Source: Pseudomonadota bacterium
GTDB taxonomy: Bacteria > Pseudomonadota > Gammaproteobacteria > Steroidobacterales > Steroidobacteraceae
Length of the DNA: 64,000 bases
Direction of reading: 5' to 3'
NCBI GenBank assembly: GCA_023417315.1
Contig: JAEZFW010000085.1
Location: 62,001 to 126,000 of the forward strand
The translations under genes were made by a program, and so were the position numbers. The notes beneath the pieces are model-generated. The model was not told the DNA's origin, ran no database searches, and saw only the letters and a list, made by a program, of their open reading frames with translations. Of this stretch, positions 27,173-35,231 are shown piece after piece (positions within the stretch are counted from its first letter, which is position 1; every line of letters starts with the position of its first letter).

Positions 27173-28681
27173 CTACCCGCGCGGCTCGACTACGTTTCCC
27201 TTCACGTTGCAACCGTATACACCGGGCTCGCGCGTGCAGATATCCGGAGGACCGCTGCTGTGCCAGAACGCGAACAGTCCCGCATCTCCCATCGCTTCCT
27301 CGAAGCGTGGGTGCTTACGCAAGAAGTCGGCGTTTGGAAGCCAGAAGACGCGCAGTGGCGTAGAAGAGTCCTCGCGCGCAAGGCGTGCGATGCGGTTGAA
27401 GACGAACTCAGGTTGCTTGAGCGCCGCGCCGCAGAGGATCTCCGTGGAAGCATCGATGTATCCATTGTTGGCCGCCTGCGTGATCGCCTTCAATGCTTCC
27501 GGAATCAGACGACGATTCGACGCAGCTTGCAAAGTGGGTGCGGCCCAAATCTCGAACTCCGCACGCGGGATCGTTCTGCGCAGCAGCCGCTCGGCGCCGC
27601 GCGTGTCGCCCTGGAGAAAAGCAGCGAGCGCTTGCACGCGAGCGATAGAAGAGATGGGAACGAATTCCTCTGCAAAAATATCCGCACCGCTCGCGATCCT
27701 CGCGTATGTCAAGCATTCGTTGGCGCCGGCATTACGAGGTTGAAGCGCGACCGCCGACTCCGCGTGACGCAGGCTTCGCTTCACGTGCCCCGAATCCGCA
27801 TAAAGGCATGCAAGACCCTCCGCGGCGCTCGCGAGATCCGCATCCAGCGTAAGTGCTCGGCCGAGGCGCTCTTCTGCCGCTATCCATTCGTTGCGACGCA
27901 AGTCCACGATGCCGAGGGCGGCGTGTGCCTCGGCGAGCGCATCGTCGAGGAGCAGTGCGCGTTCAGCCGCCGACTCTGCGAGATCGGTGAGCGAAACTAC
28001 ATCCTCACCGCCCATGCTGAGATACGCAATCGCGAGCACCGCCCACGCGCGCGCATACTTCGGCTGCGCTCGCGTGAGCGATTCCAGTCGCTCTACCGTT
28101 CGAGTCCGTGTGCGTGAGGCCGTGGGTCGAGTCAGGCCCTGAGAGCTGGCTCCGAGCAACTCGTTCGCGGCCCTGATATAGGTGTCATAAGCGCGTTGGT
28201 CCTGTGTGCCTATGAAGGAGCTCCACTCCGCGGATGCGTGCGATGCATCCAGAAACGCAGGCAACGTGCTCGCGAGCGCCTGCGCGGCTTCCAAGCGACT
28301 TGCGCCTAAGGAAATCGATTGCTCGCGTTCGACTACACCATCGGGGGCGATGAGCTGTAGCTGCGCTTCTTTCCCGTCCTCGGTGAGAGCGACACGCAAC
28401 TCGAATGCGGACGCGGCAGAGGCAGGCATGGCGAGGCGCATCTGTCCCCGCAACAACAAGTGGCGCAGCTCGCGATCGAGCCACGCGAACTCGCTGCCTT
28501 CGGATTCCGCCGCGCTCCCGACGCTGACGCTCGCGCGTAGAGCTCTTGCGGCGTGGAACGCCTCGCGCGTGGGTTCTGGCGGCGGTGGAGGGGGCTCAGG
28601 CTCGCGCACGCAACCGCGCAATGCGAGCCAGGTCGCAAAGAGCGTGAGCACGATGAGACCGATGAGCCGGCGCTTATTCAC
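27173..28681 (-). CDS. Membrane-anchored TPR-repeat protein
   Basis: A 502-residue protein with an N-terminal hydrophobic anchor (about 5-22) followed by Cys24 and a Pro-rich linker, then tetratricopeptide-like helices (about 200-350: ARAWAVLAIAYLSMG, AEAHAALGIVDLRRNEW, AAEGLACLYADSGH). The residues before Cys24 (ALRG) are a poor lipobox, so a plain signal anchor is equally likely. The periplasmic repeats probably bind other proteins; no specific function recognised. GTG start at 28681, immediately beside the heptad element. Confidence 0.7.
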   Translation of the reverse strand: MNKRRLIGLIVLTLFATWLALRGCVREPEPPPPPPEPTREAFHAARALRASVSVGSAAESEGSEFAWLDRELRHLLLRGQMRLAMPASAASAFELRVALTEDGKEAQLQLIAPDGVVEREQSISLGASRLEAAQALASTLPAFLDASHASAEWSSFIGTQDQRAYDTYIRAANELLGASSQGLTRPTASRTRTRTVERLESLTRAQPKYARAWAVLAIAYLSMGGEDVVSLTDLAESAAERALLLDDALAEAHAALGIVDLRRNEWIAAEERLGRALTLDADLASAAEGLACLYADSGHVKRSLRHAESAVALQPRNAGANECLTYARIASGADIFAEEFVPISSIARVQALAAFLQGDTRGAERLLRRTIPRAEFEIWAAPTLQAASNRRLIPEALKAITQAANNGYIDASTEILCGAALKQPEFVFNRIARLAREDSSTPLRVFWLPNADFLRKHPRFEEAMGDAGLFAFWHSSGPPDICTREPGVYGCNVKGNVVEPRG

Positions 28682-28690
28682 TCTTTGTAG

Positions 28691-28853
28691 CGGTTAGCGG
28701 TTAGCGGTTAGCGGTTAGCGGTTAGTCTAGCAATGCCTCGCATCCGACACGCGTGCGTGCCGCAGCTGTTGGCTTTCGCCCCTGGGTAGACGTTGCCGAC
28801 CCCTGCGACCGCGTGATACTAACCGCTAACCGCTAACCGCTAACCGCTAACCG
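28691..28853. repeat. Inverted-pair heptad element, word CGGTTAG, 5 x 7 bp per arm
   Basis: Five exact CGGTTAG units (28691-28725) are matched by five exact CTAACCG units (28819-28853), giving perfect 35-bp inverted arms around a 93-base spacer. It separates the divergent TPR and cupin genes, so it is not simply a terminator. The right arm ends 16 bases before the cupin start codon. Confidence 0.95.
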
Positions 28854-28869
28854 CTTCTAGAGTCACACG

Positions 28870-29364
28870 ATGTCCGACCGTCCCAACCTCTACCTGCTGC
28901 GCGCCGCCGATATCGCGGCGCGTTCGCAGACGTTCTCGCATCCTTGGAATCCACGCTCGGAGCTCACGGGTTATCAGCTTGCGAAAGCCACGGGCCTCAG
29001 GCGCACCGGCGTGAGCATTGCGCGCATGGCGCCAGGCAAGGAGTCATTCGTGTACCACTCGCACTGGAACGAAGAGGAATGGATCTACATCCTTTCCGGC
29101 CGTGGCGTGGCGCGCATCGACGATAGCGAGTACGAAGTCGGTGCCGGGGATTTCATGGCCTTTCCGACACCGGGCGTCGCGCACCATCTGCGCAACCCGT
29201 TCGAGGAGGATTTGGTTTATCTAATGGGCGGAGAGAATCGCGAGATCGACATCGCCGACTTCCCCGATCTGGGCAAGCGGATGTTCAAGCATTCGCGCGG
29301 CGTTGAGATCTTCGACTTGAAAGACGCCGAACCATTAGGCCCTTTGCCGTCTGACCGTGAGTGA
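28870..29364 (+). CDS. Cupin domain protein
   Basis: A 164-residue single-cupin protein. Motif 1 has His63, His65 and Glu70 with Gly77 in register; motif 2 has His105 in PGVAHHLRN. All metal-binding positions of the cupin fold are present. The family includes isomerases, dioxygenases and sugar-binding proteins; the substrate here is not evident. ATG at 28870, only 16 bases after the right arm of the heptad element, which must therefore lie in its leader or promoter. Confidence 0.85.
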   Translation: MSDRPNLYLLRAADIAARSQTFSHPWNPRSELTGYQLAKATGLRRTGVSIARMAPGKESFVYHSHWNEEEWIYILSGRGVARIDDSEYEVGAGDFMAFPTPGVAHHLRNPFEEDLVYLMGGENREIDIADFPDLGKRMFKHSRGVEIFDLKDAEPLGPLPSDRE

Positions 29365-29378
29365 TGCGTACGACGACG

Positions 29379-29435
29379 CTTGGATCGCCGTGATGACGTT
29401 CTGACTTCGTCACATCGTCATTACGTCACTCCAAG
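29379..29435. terminator. Terminator-like hairpin between convergent genes, GTGACGA family
   Basis: A 20-bp arm at 29379-29398 pairs with 29416-29435 at 16 of 20 positions, with a 17-base loop. The loop carries TTCTGACTTCGTCAC, the inverted core of the elements at 2349-2386 and 47113-47242. It ends exactly at the stop codon of the opposing gene. Confidence 0.6.
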
Positions 29436-30359
29436 TCAGCGCCAGCGATTCCCGCCCTGATCCTGTACGACCGCTGCATCGGATCGACGCGGGATGCCTT
29501 GAAAGGTCGACGCGCGCACGAAAAGCTTCGCTTGATCGTTGGCGTCGAAGGATCCGTCCTGACCTTCGATGTGACTATTGGAGATGTGCACCGTGCCGTC
29601 TTGCACGACGATGCCTGTTCCTGTAGCGATGACGCGGCTATTCGTCACATAGAGCTCGCAGCCACCGCGCACGGTGATTGCATTGCCGTCCACGAAAATC
29701 TGACGCCCGTCCAGGTGAATCATGCGTTTGCCTTCGCAGATGATCGGCTCTACCGCATTGCTGTGTGAAACGCCTTCGTGTGCCTGATTCGACCCTCCCG
29801 AGCTCACGATGCTCACGCCCGGACCACTTACGCGCACTTGCCCAGCGCTGCGCTCGATCGTGTAACCCGGCGTCGTCTGAGAGTCCGAGCTCGTGGATTG
29901 CTCTGGATGAGCTCGAGCGCTGGGAGTCTCCACTGGTTGGCTCTGTGCCTGTGACACCGGCTCGCTCTGTGCGCCTGCGCTTGATGAAAGCAAGGACTGC
30001 GCAGCCGCCATCGACTCGCCTGCGGATTGCGTCGCTATGGAACGCTGTGAGAGTTGCATAACAGGTGCTGCCGCGAGCTCATCCAGCTTGACGGCCTGTA
30101 CGGCGCCGGTTTGTCGATCGCGCACCGTGAATACCTGAGCTTGGTTGTCCGACGCGACGACTTCGATCTGAGGGTTGCGCTCCAGCGCTCCTCGTGCCCA
30201 CTCCATCGCATTTGAGTGCGACTGACTTTGTTCAGTGACTGGCGCAGCCGCGGTTTGCGACGGTTCGCTTTGCTGACACGCCGCAAGGAGCAGCGCCGAC
30301 GAGGCGAGCAGTGCTCTCACGATCGCGGTACGCACGCTTAGTTTGCTTGAGGTGTTCAT
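29436..30359 (-). CDS. Lipoprotein with short beta-helix domain
   Basis: A 307-residue exported lipoprotein: signal peptide with lipobox LLAAC (Cys28), a long Ser/Gln/Ala-rich linker (about 60-190) and a C-terminal domain of repeating short strands (IHLDGRQIFVDGNAITVRGG, TNSRVIATGTGIVVQDG) that looks like a small right-handed beta-helix. Function unknown; binding of a polymer or structural display are possible. I chose the ATG at 30359 because AGGAG precedes it and the signal peptide begins there. The epimerase-like gene lies 23 bases upstream on the same strand. Confidence 0.75.
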   Translation of the reverse strand: MNTSSKLSVRTAIVRALLASSALLLAACQQSEPSQTAAAPVTEQSQSHSNAMEWARGALERNPQIEVVASDNQAQVFTVRDRQTGAVQAVKLDELAAAPVMQLSQRSIATQSAGESMAAAQSLLSSSAGAQSEPVSQAQSQPVETPSARAHPEQSTSSDSQTTPGYTIERSAGQVRVSGPGVSIVSSGGSNQAHEGVSHSNAVEPIICEGKRMIHLDGRQIFVDGNAITVRGGCELYVTNSRVIATGTGIVVQDGTVHISNSHIEGQDGSFDANDQAKLFVRASTFQGIPRRSDAAVVQDQGGNRWR

Positions 30360-30382
30360 CGGCCTCTCCTTTTCGGCGAGTC

Positions 30383-31474
30383 TCACGCGCCAGTCTTCTC
30401 GAGTTTCGCCAGAAGCTCCGCTTCGCGCTCGGGACTCAGCCCCGCGCGCAATTTCTGCTGCTGCTCGGCGGGGCGTGTCTTGTGCCACGCGAGCGTATCC
30501 GCCACTGTCTTCTCGGTCGTCGTAAACCGCAAGCCTGCTGCAATCGCGCGTGCCGGATTCACGAGCGCAGCGCCTGCATAGGGACCCTCAGTGGGCGGCC
30601 AGATTGGGATCTCGCCACTCTCCAGCGCCTTGTTCACCGCGAGGAATTCCTCGTTTGCCCACAGGAATTGCGCATCCGACTTGGAGACTTTCTTTGCCGT
30701 GTCGAGCAATGCACCGATCGATACCTCGCGAGGGCGGTTGCATGCGTTGAATCGTCCAGCGATGCCTTCTTCAGCGCATCGCGTCATGAAGTCCGCCAGA
30801 TCGCGCGCATCGATGAACTGAACCGGATCGGTGGGAGTGCCTGGAGCAAGCATCTTCCCGCCGCGCGCCACGCGCACCGGCCAATATGTAAAGCGATCGG
30901 TGGGATCGCCTGGTCCCACGATGTAGGTCGGTCGAATGATCGTCGCACGCTTGCCGTAGATGTTCTCCACTGCCTGCTCGCACAACGCTTTCAAGCCGCC
31001 GTAGGTTTCTCCGTTGATCTCTTCAACCGACGGGTCGGAGAGCTTCGCAGTGGGGTAGTCCTCATCGATGCCGGGCGATGCGAGATCGGCGTACGCGGAG
31101 ATACTGGAGACGAACATGTATCGACGCACGCGCGGTTCAAGCAGCTCGGCAGATAGACGAACGTGTCGAGGCACGTAGCCGGAGTTGTCGATCGCAACGT
31201 CCCACTCGCCCTCTTTGAGCGAATCGAGCTGTCCGTTGCGATCGCCAAGTCTTGTTTCGATTTCTGGAAATAAAGAGGCATTGCGCTTGCCTCGATTGAA
31301 CAATGTGAGCGTGTGCCCTCGTTTGCGACACGCCTCCACGAGGTGAGGGCCGATGAAGCCCGTTCCACCTAAGATGAGGATGCGCATCGGCTTCGCAGCT
31401 CCAAATGCGACTCTACCTGCGAGCGATGCCAGAACCATCGCTGCGGTCGCTTGCAGTGCTTCCCGCCGATTCAT
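30383..31474 (-). CDS. Exported NAD-dependent epimerase/dehydratase-like protein
   Basis: A 363-residue extended short-chain dehydrogenase. The nucleotide loop GGTGFIG is at 36-42 and a YxxxK pair appears as ETYGGLK. It is preceded by MNRREALQATAAMVL and an Ala-rich stretch ending FGAA, which looks like a twin-arginine signal (RR at 3-4), so it would be exported folded with its cofactor. Substrate unknown. The next gene downstream on the strand is the beta-helix lipoprotein, 23 bases away. Confidence 0.8.
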   Translation of the reverse strand: MNRREALQATAAMVLASLAGRVAFGAAKPMRILILGGTGFIGPHLVEACRKRGHTLTLFNRGKRNASLFPEIETRLGDRNGQLDSLKEGEWDVAIDNSGYVPRHVRLSAELLEPRVRRYMFVSSISAYADLASPGIDEDYPTAKLSDPSVEEINGETYGGLKALCEQAVENIYGKRATIIRPTYIVGPGDPTDRFTYWPVRVARGGKMLAPGTPTDPVQFIDARDLADFMTRCAEEGIAGRFNACNRPREVSIGALLDTAKKVSKSDAQFLWANEEFLAVNKALESGEIPIWPPTEGPYAGAALVNPARAIAAGLRFTTTEKTVADTLAWHKTRPAEQQQKLRAGLSPEREAELLAKLEKTGA

Positions 31475-31535
31475 GCTCTTCCCCGCGCAAAGTTCGTAAG
31501 CCGACTTTACACGTTGGTCGAGCCCGACGACATGG

Positions 31536-33647
31536 CTACTCGCCGCCGGAGCTGACCTCTGGTTGCGGTTCCGACAGGCTCATCTCGGGTGCGGCGGCAC
31601 TTGCGCCTGGCGTGACATATTTCTCCAGCCACTGACGCTTCGTCTCGTACCAGAAGAGCGAGTTCTGTGGCTTAAGCACCCAGTGGTTCTCGTCGGGGAA
31701 GTACACGAATTTGCTCGGTACGCCGCGCACCTGCAACGTGTTGAACAACTCGATGCCGTGGTTAACGGGGACGCGCAGATCCTTCTGTCCATGGATCACG
31801 AGCGTCGGCGTGCGGAAGTTGCCTGCGCTCATGTGCGGGGAGTTGCGCTCGAACCGCTCGAAGTCTTCCCAAAATTCTCCGTAACGTTTTTTCTCGGCTC
31901 CGTAGTCGCTCGCGTATTGGGTATACGAATTATAGACGGCGGCATGCGCAACGAGCGTCTTGAACGGATGCTCGCGACCCAACAGGTAGCTTGCGAGATA
32001 GCCACCGTAGCTGCCGCCACCCGCAGCCATGCGATCGGCATCGATCCACGGCTGTGCCGCGAACCATTCGGCGGCCTTGATGGTGTCCTGGTACGGCAGC
32101 TCGCCCCATTCTTTCGTGATCGAGTCGGTCCACTCATGGCCGAAGCCGCTCGAACCGTGGAAGTTATGCCACGCCGTGACGTAGCCCCAGTTCGCGAATA
32201 CCTGCGCGTTCCATCGCCACTGATACCCATCGGTCATTGCGTTGTGCGGACCGCCGTGCAGCAACAGATATAGCGGCCACTTCTTGTCGGGCGTGAAGTT
32301 CGGCGGATAGACGATCCACATCTGAACGTCATCGCCATTGGCGCCTTTATACGTGACGCGTTCGTAACGGCCCCGCGTCAGATTGGCGAGCGCTGCGTCG
32401 TTGAAGTCAGTGAGCTTCGTCGCCGTGCCGTTGCGCGCGATGATGCTGACGAGCGTGGGCGGCTCAACGAAGCTCTGCCGCAATCCGACGATCACAGGTC
32501 CGCTACCCGCGACGGCTAGAGAGCTGAAGCTCGGATCGCGTGTGATTGCGCGAGGTGTGTCGCCTGAGATGTCGAAGCGATAGATGCGCCGCGTGCCGGC
32601 ATCGTCGATGGAGCCGAACAACGCATCGGAGCTTGGCGACCAGACGAGGCCATCTGCAGAGCGATCCCACTCATCGGTGAGTCCACGTGTGCTTCGACTC
32701 CGTCGGTCGAACAACATCAACCGCGCTCGGTCGGCATAGAACCCTTTGATGACTTGCCTTCGAAAGGCGAGCATCCGTCCGTCTGGACTGTACAAAGGCG
32801 AGAAGTCGTCGGCGGAATTGTCTTGAGTGAGGTTGGTGGGCGTTCCCCCATCGATGGGCATGACGAAGACGTCGAAGTTGGGATCGATGCCGCTCTGATC
32901 GACGTCCGCTGCGACCGCGAGCTCGGTGCCATCGGGCGAGATGTCATAAGCGCTCGTATCGGGCTCCGCGACGTCTAGCGCTAATCCCGAGCCGATGGTT
33001 AGCGCCGTCGGTTCACCGCCTGAGATGCTCACCGAGTACACATGCGTCTCGCGCTCATCCAAAAAGCGGTCCCAGTGTGCGATCCGCGGCTTGTCCCACA
33101 CTTGTGCGGACATCTTCGGCTCCGCGCGCTCGTTCATGCGCGTTTCCATTTCTTTCCAAGTCTTGAGATCCGGCCACACCTGCGACAAGAACGCGATGCG
33201 CTTCGAATCCGGAAACCATTTGGGTGCGATCACGCCCGTGGGCACATTCGTGATTCGTCGCGCCTCGCCGCCGTCCACGGGAATGACATAAAGCTGCGCC
33301 TGTTCGTCTTCATTGCGCTTCGAGACGAATGCGATGAGCTGACCGTCCGGGCTCCACGCGGGAGAGTTGTCGCTTGCATCGCCGCTCGTGAGCTGCCGTG
33401 CGCGTCCGGGCTTCGTGGGTACGAGCCACAAATCGGTATTCGCTTTGTTTTCTGGGATGTCGTAACTCGTTACGGGGACGACCGCAACCCGGCCATCGGG
33501 CGAAATCGCAGGATCGCCCAAACGCTTCAGACCCCACATCGCCTCCGCTGAGTAAGGCTGGTCTTGCGCGGTCGCGCTCGCACTCGCAAGACACAACAGT
33601 AATGCGACGATTTGCGCACGTGTCGTTCTCATGTGAGTAAATGTCAT
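31536..33647 (-). CDS. S9 family prolyl-oligopeptidase-like peptidase, secreted
   Basis: About 700 residues: signal peptide (MRTTRAQIVALLLCLASASATA), a WD40-like beta-propeller of repeating SPDG motifs, and a C-terminal alpha/beta hydrolase with nucleophile in GGGSYGGYLA, Asp in HGQKDLRVP and His in DENHW. This is the S9C/dipeptidyl-aminopeptidase pattern, acting on small peptides in the periplasm. The ATG at 33647 has GAGGA before it; another ATG five codons later is possible. The 38 codons upstream in frame are probably untranslated. Confidence 0.9.
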   Translation of the reverse strand: MTFTHMRTTRAQIVALLLCLASASATAQDQPYSAEAMWGLKRLGDPAISPDGRVAVVPVTSYDIPENKANTDLWLVPTKPGRARQLTSGDASDNSPAWSPDGQLIAFVSKRNEDEQAQLYVIPVDGGEARRITNVPTGVIAPKWFPDSKRIAFLSQVWPDLKTWKEMETRMNERAEPKMSAQVWDKPRIAHWDRFLDERETHVYSVSISGGEPTALTIGSGLALDVAEPDTSAYDISPDGTELAVAADVDQSGIDPNFDVFVMPIDGGTPTNLTQDNSADDFSPLYSPDGRMLAFRRQVIKGFYADRARLMLFDRRSRSTRGLTDEWDRSADGLVWSPSSDALFGSIDDAGTRRIYRFDISGDTPRAITRDPSFSSLAVAGSGPVIVGLRQSFVEPPTLVSIIARNGTATKLTDFNDAALANLTRGRYERVTYKGANGDDVQMWIVYPPNFTPDKKWPLYLLLHGGPHNAMTDGYQWRWNAQVFANWGYVTAWHNFHGSSGFGHEWTDSITKEWGELPYQDTIKAAEWFAAQPWIDADRMAAGGGSYGGYLASYLLGREHPFKTLVAHAAVYNSYTQYASDYGAEKKRYGEFWEDFERFERNSPHMSAGNFRTPTLVIHGQKDLRVPVNHGIELFNTLQVRGVPSKFVYFPDENHWVLKPQNSLFWYETKRQWLEKYVTPGASAAAPEMSLSEPQPEVSSGGE

Positions 33648-33839
33648 GATCGATCCTCGAGAGGTGTCGTCGTTTTCACTTCGCTCGCTGCAGCGCACTG
33701 CGTAAGCTGAGAAGTGGGTCCATTTCTCGACCACAAGCCGCACGTACACTCTGCGCCTCACGATCGAACGGTCCTGTTTCGTTCAGGATATGTCAGCTTC
33801 GTATCGCTTCGCGAGTTGACACTGAACGAGCGCTCCGCC

Positions 33840-34703
33840 ATGAGGTATTCAGTGATTCACGCCAAGCATCGCAATCGTCTTCCGCTTCCCCAACCGGCCG
33901 TCATTCACGTTCGTCGCTCGTACGCCGAATCGCGTTGCGGGCAGATCCATCTGTGGACCGCTTACCCATCAGGCGGCGGCTTCGACGAACGCACGCCGAT
34001 CGTCTGTCTGCACCACAGCGGCGGATCGGGTCGCCTGTTCGGTCCGATGCTGAAGGAGCTCGGGAACGATCGCAGCATCTATGCTCCGGATCTTCCTGGC
34101 CATGGCAGTTCCGATCCGGCCGGTAGCAGAGCGAATGTAGCCGACCTGGCGGGAGCGATTGGCGATTTCGTCGACGGGCTGCGCCTGCGTCAGGTCGATG
34201 TGTTCGGATATCAGCTTGGCGCCGCGATCGCAGCCGAGCTTGCGATCGCTCGTCCTCAACAGATCCGCCGCGTCATGCTTTGGGGCGTGCCATCGTACAG
34301 CGCCCAGGATCGAGTCACGTTACTGCAGAATCCCACTGCGCTCGGTAGCCGCGAAGACGGCAGCGATGTCATCGAGGAATGGCGTCGTACGCTCGAGCGT
34401 CGCGGCCCGGGTGTGCCGACGACCGCTTTGGCGGAAGAGTTCGGCGATCGCCTGCGTTCCGGCCTGCATGGCGTCAAGGCACTCGCAGCCGCGTTGGATT
34501 ACGCGCCGAGCGAGCGACTGCCGCTCGTAAAGCAACCCACGCTCGTGCTGCGGCTCAAAGACGAGTTCTGGGAGCAGGCTCCGCGTGTGCGCGGCGCGCT
34601 CTCGAATGGTTCGCTGCTCGACCTGTCCGATTATGGCCAAGGTTTCTTGAGCGCCGCGCCGAGTCGATTCGCCTCGATCGCGCGCGAATTCCTCGATCGC
34701 TAG
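33840..34703 (+). CDS. Alpha/beta-hydrolase-fold protein with degenerate catalytic site
   Basis: A 287-residue hydrolase fold with an HHSGGSG oxyanion-type loop (59-65) and DLPGHG (84-89). The nucleophile elbow reads GYQLG (123-127), so Gln125 stands where Ser, Cys or Asp is expected. The strand normally carrying the catalytic His reads SDYGQGF (about 262-268), with no His. The Asp in LKDEF remains. It is probably not a hydrolase but a binding or scaffold protein, or a lyase-like relative. The start ATG at 33840 is chosen by alignment sense; the frame opens 42 codons earlier. Confidence 0.75.
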   Translation: MRYSVIHAKHRNRLPLPQPAVIHVRRSYAESRCGQIHLWTAYPSGGGFDERTPIVCLHHSGGSGRLFGPMLKELGNDRSIYAPDLPGHGSSDPAGSRANVADLAGAIGDFVDGLRLRQVDVFGYQLGAAIAAELAIARPQQIRRVMLWGVPSYSAQDRVTLLQNPTALGSREDGSDVIEEWRRTLERRGPGVPTTALAEEFGDRLRSGLHGVKALAAALDYAPSERLPLVKQPTLVLRLKDEFWEQAPRVRGALSNGSLLDLSDYGQGFLSAAPSRFASIAREFLDR

Positions 34704-34723
34704 CGAGAGAAGGAGAAAGCGGA

Positions 34724-34817
34724 CCGGGGATAGGGTCAGAGAACGCAAACCCCTGCTTCGAAGCGCGCGGTAGCGCTCTGACTATCCCCTATCCCCTATC
34801 CCCGATCCCCTATCCCC
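34724..34817. repeat. Inverted-pair heptad element, word GGGGATA
   Basis: Left arm CCGGGGATAGGGTCAGAG (34724-34741) faces a longer right arm (34776-34817) containing CTCTGA followed by five CTATCCC/CGATCCC units. The spacer is only 34 bases. The word and the TCAGAG border are the same as in the element at 22871-23020. It lies between convergent genes. Confidence 0.75.
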
Positions 34818-34823
34818 CTTCCG

Positions 34824-35231
34824 TCAGACTCCCCTGTGCCACGTCCACGCGCACGCGAGCCCGACACCTAGGGCAGTCGTGGCCCATCGGGATGTCACCA
34901 GTACACCCGACCGAACATCGAGCGTTCGTGCGAGCACCAGACTTGCGACCGGCGGGAAGGCGAGTGCGGCCCAGCATAGGGCACCGAACGCGAGACCTCG
35001 CATCCACCAGCGGCCGTCGGTGAGCGCGGCGAGTCCCCAACTTAGCCAGAACAAGAACGCGAGCGCGATTCCCGCAATCATGTGCAGGAGCGCCTCCGAG
35101 ATCGGCGGCTCCGCGTTCTTGACCGGCTGCGAGCCGCGCCACATGGCGACCGCGCCCCACAGCGCAGAGTGCGTAAGCACGCTGATGAGCCCGCTCAACG
35201 ATCCCGTCAACAACAGTTGCGTCAGGTTCAT
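34824..35231 (-). CDS. Four-helix membrane protein, unknown
   Basis: A 135-residue protein with about four hydrophobic helices (LLLTGSLSGLISVLTHSAL, MIAGIALAFLFWLSWGL, GLAFGALCWAALAF, TALGVGLACAW). I do not recognise the family. Its ATG overlaps the stop of the class V aminotransferase gene (TGATG), so the two are translationally coupled and may work together at the inner membrane. Confidence 0.7.
   Translation of the reverse strand: MNLTQLLLTGSLSGLISVLTHSALWGAVAMWRGSQPVKNAEPPISEALLHMIAGIALAFLFWLSWGLAALTDGRWWMRGLAFGALCWAALAFPPVASLVLARTLDVRSGVLVTSRWATTALGVGLACAWTWHRGV

Noticed and set aside
28691..28853. CRISPR array or telomere-like end
   Set aside because: Units are 7 bases without spacers, and the array is internal and inverted; neither CRISPR nor a replicon end fits.
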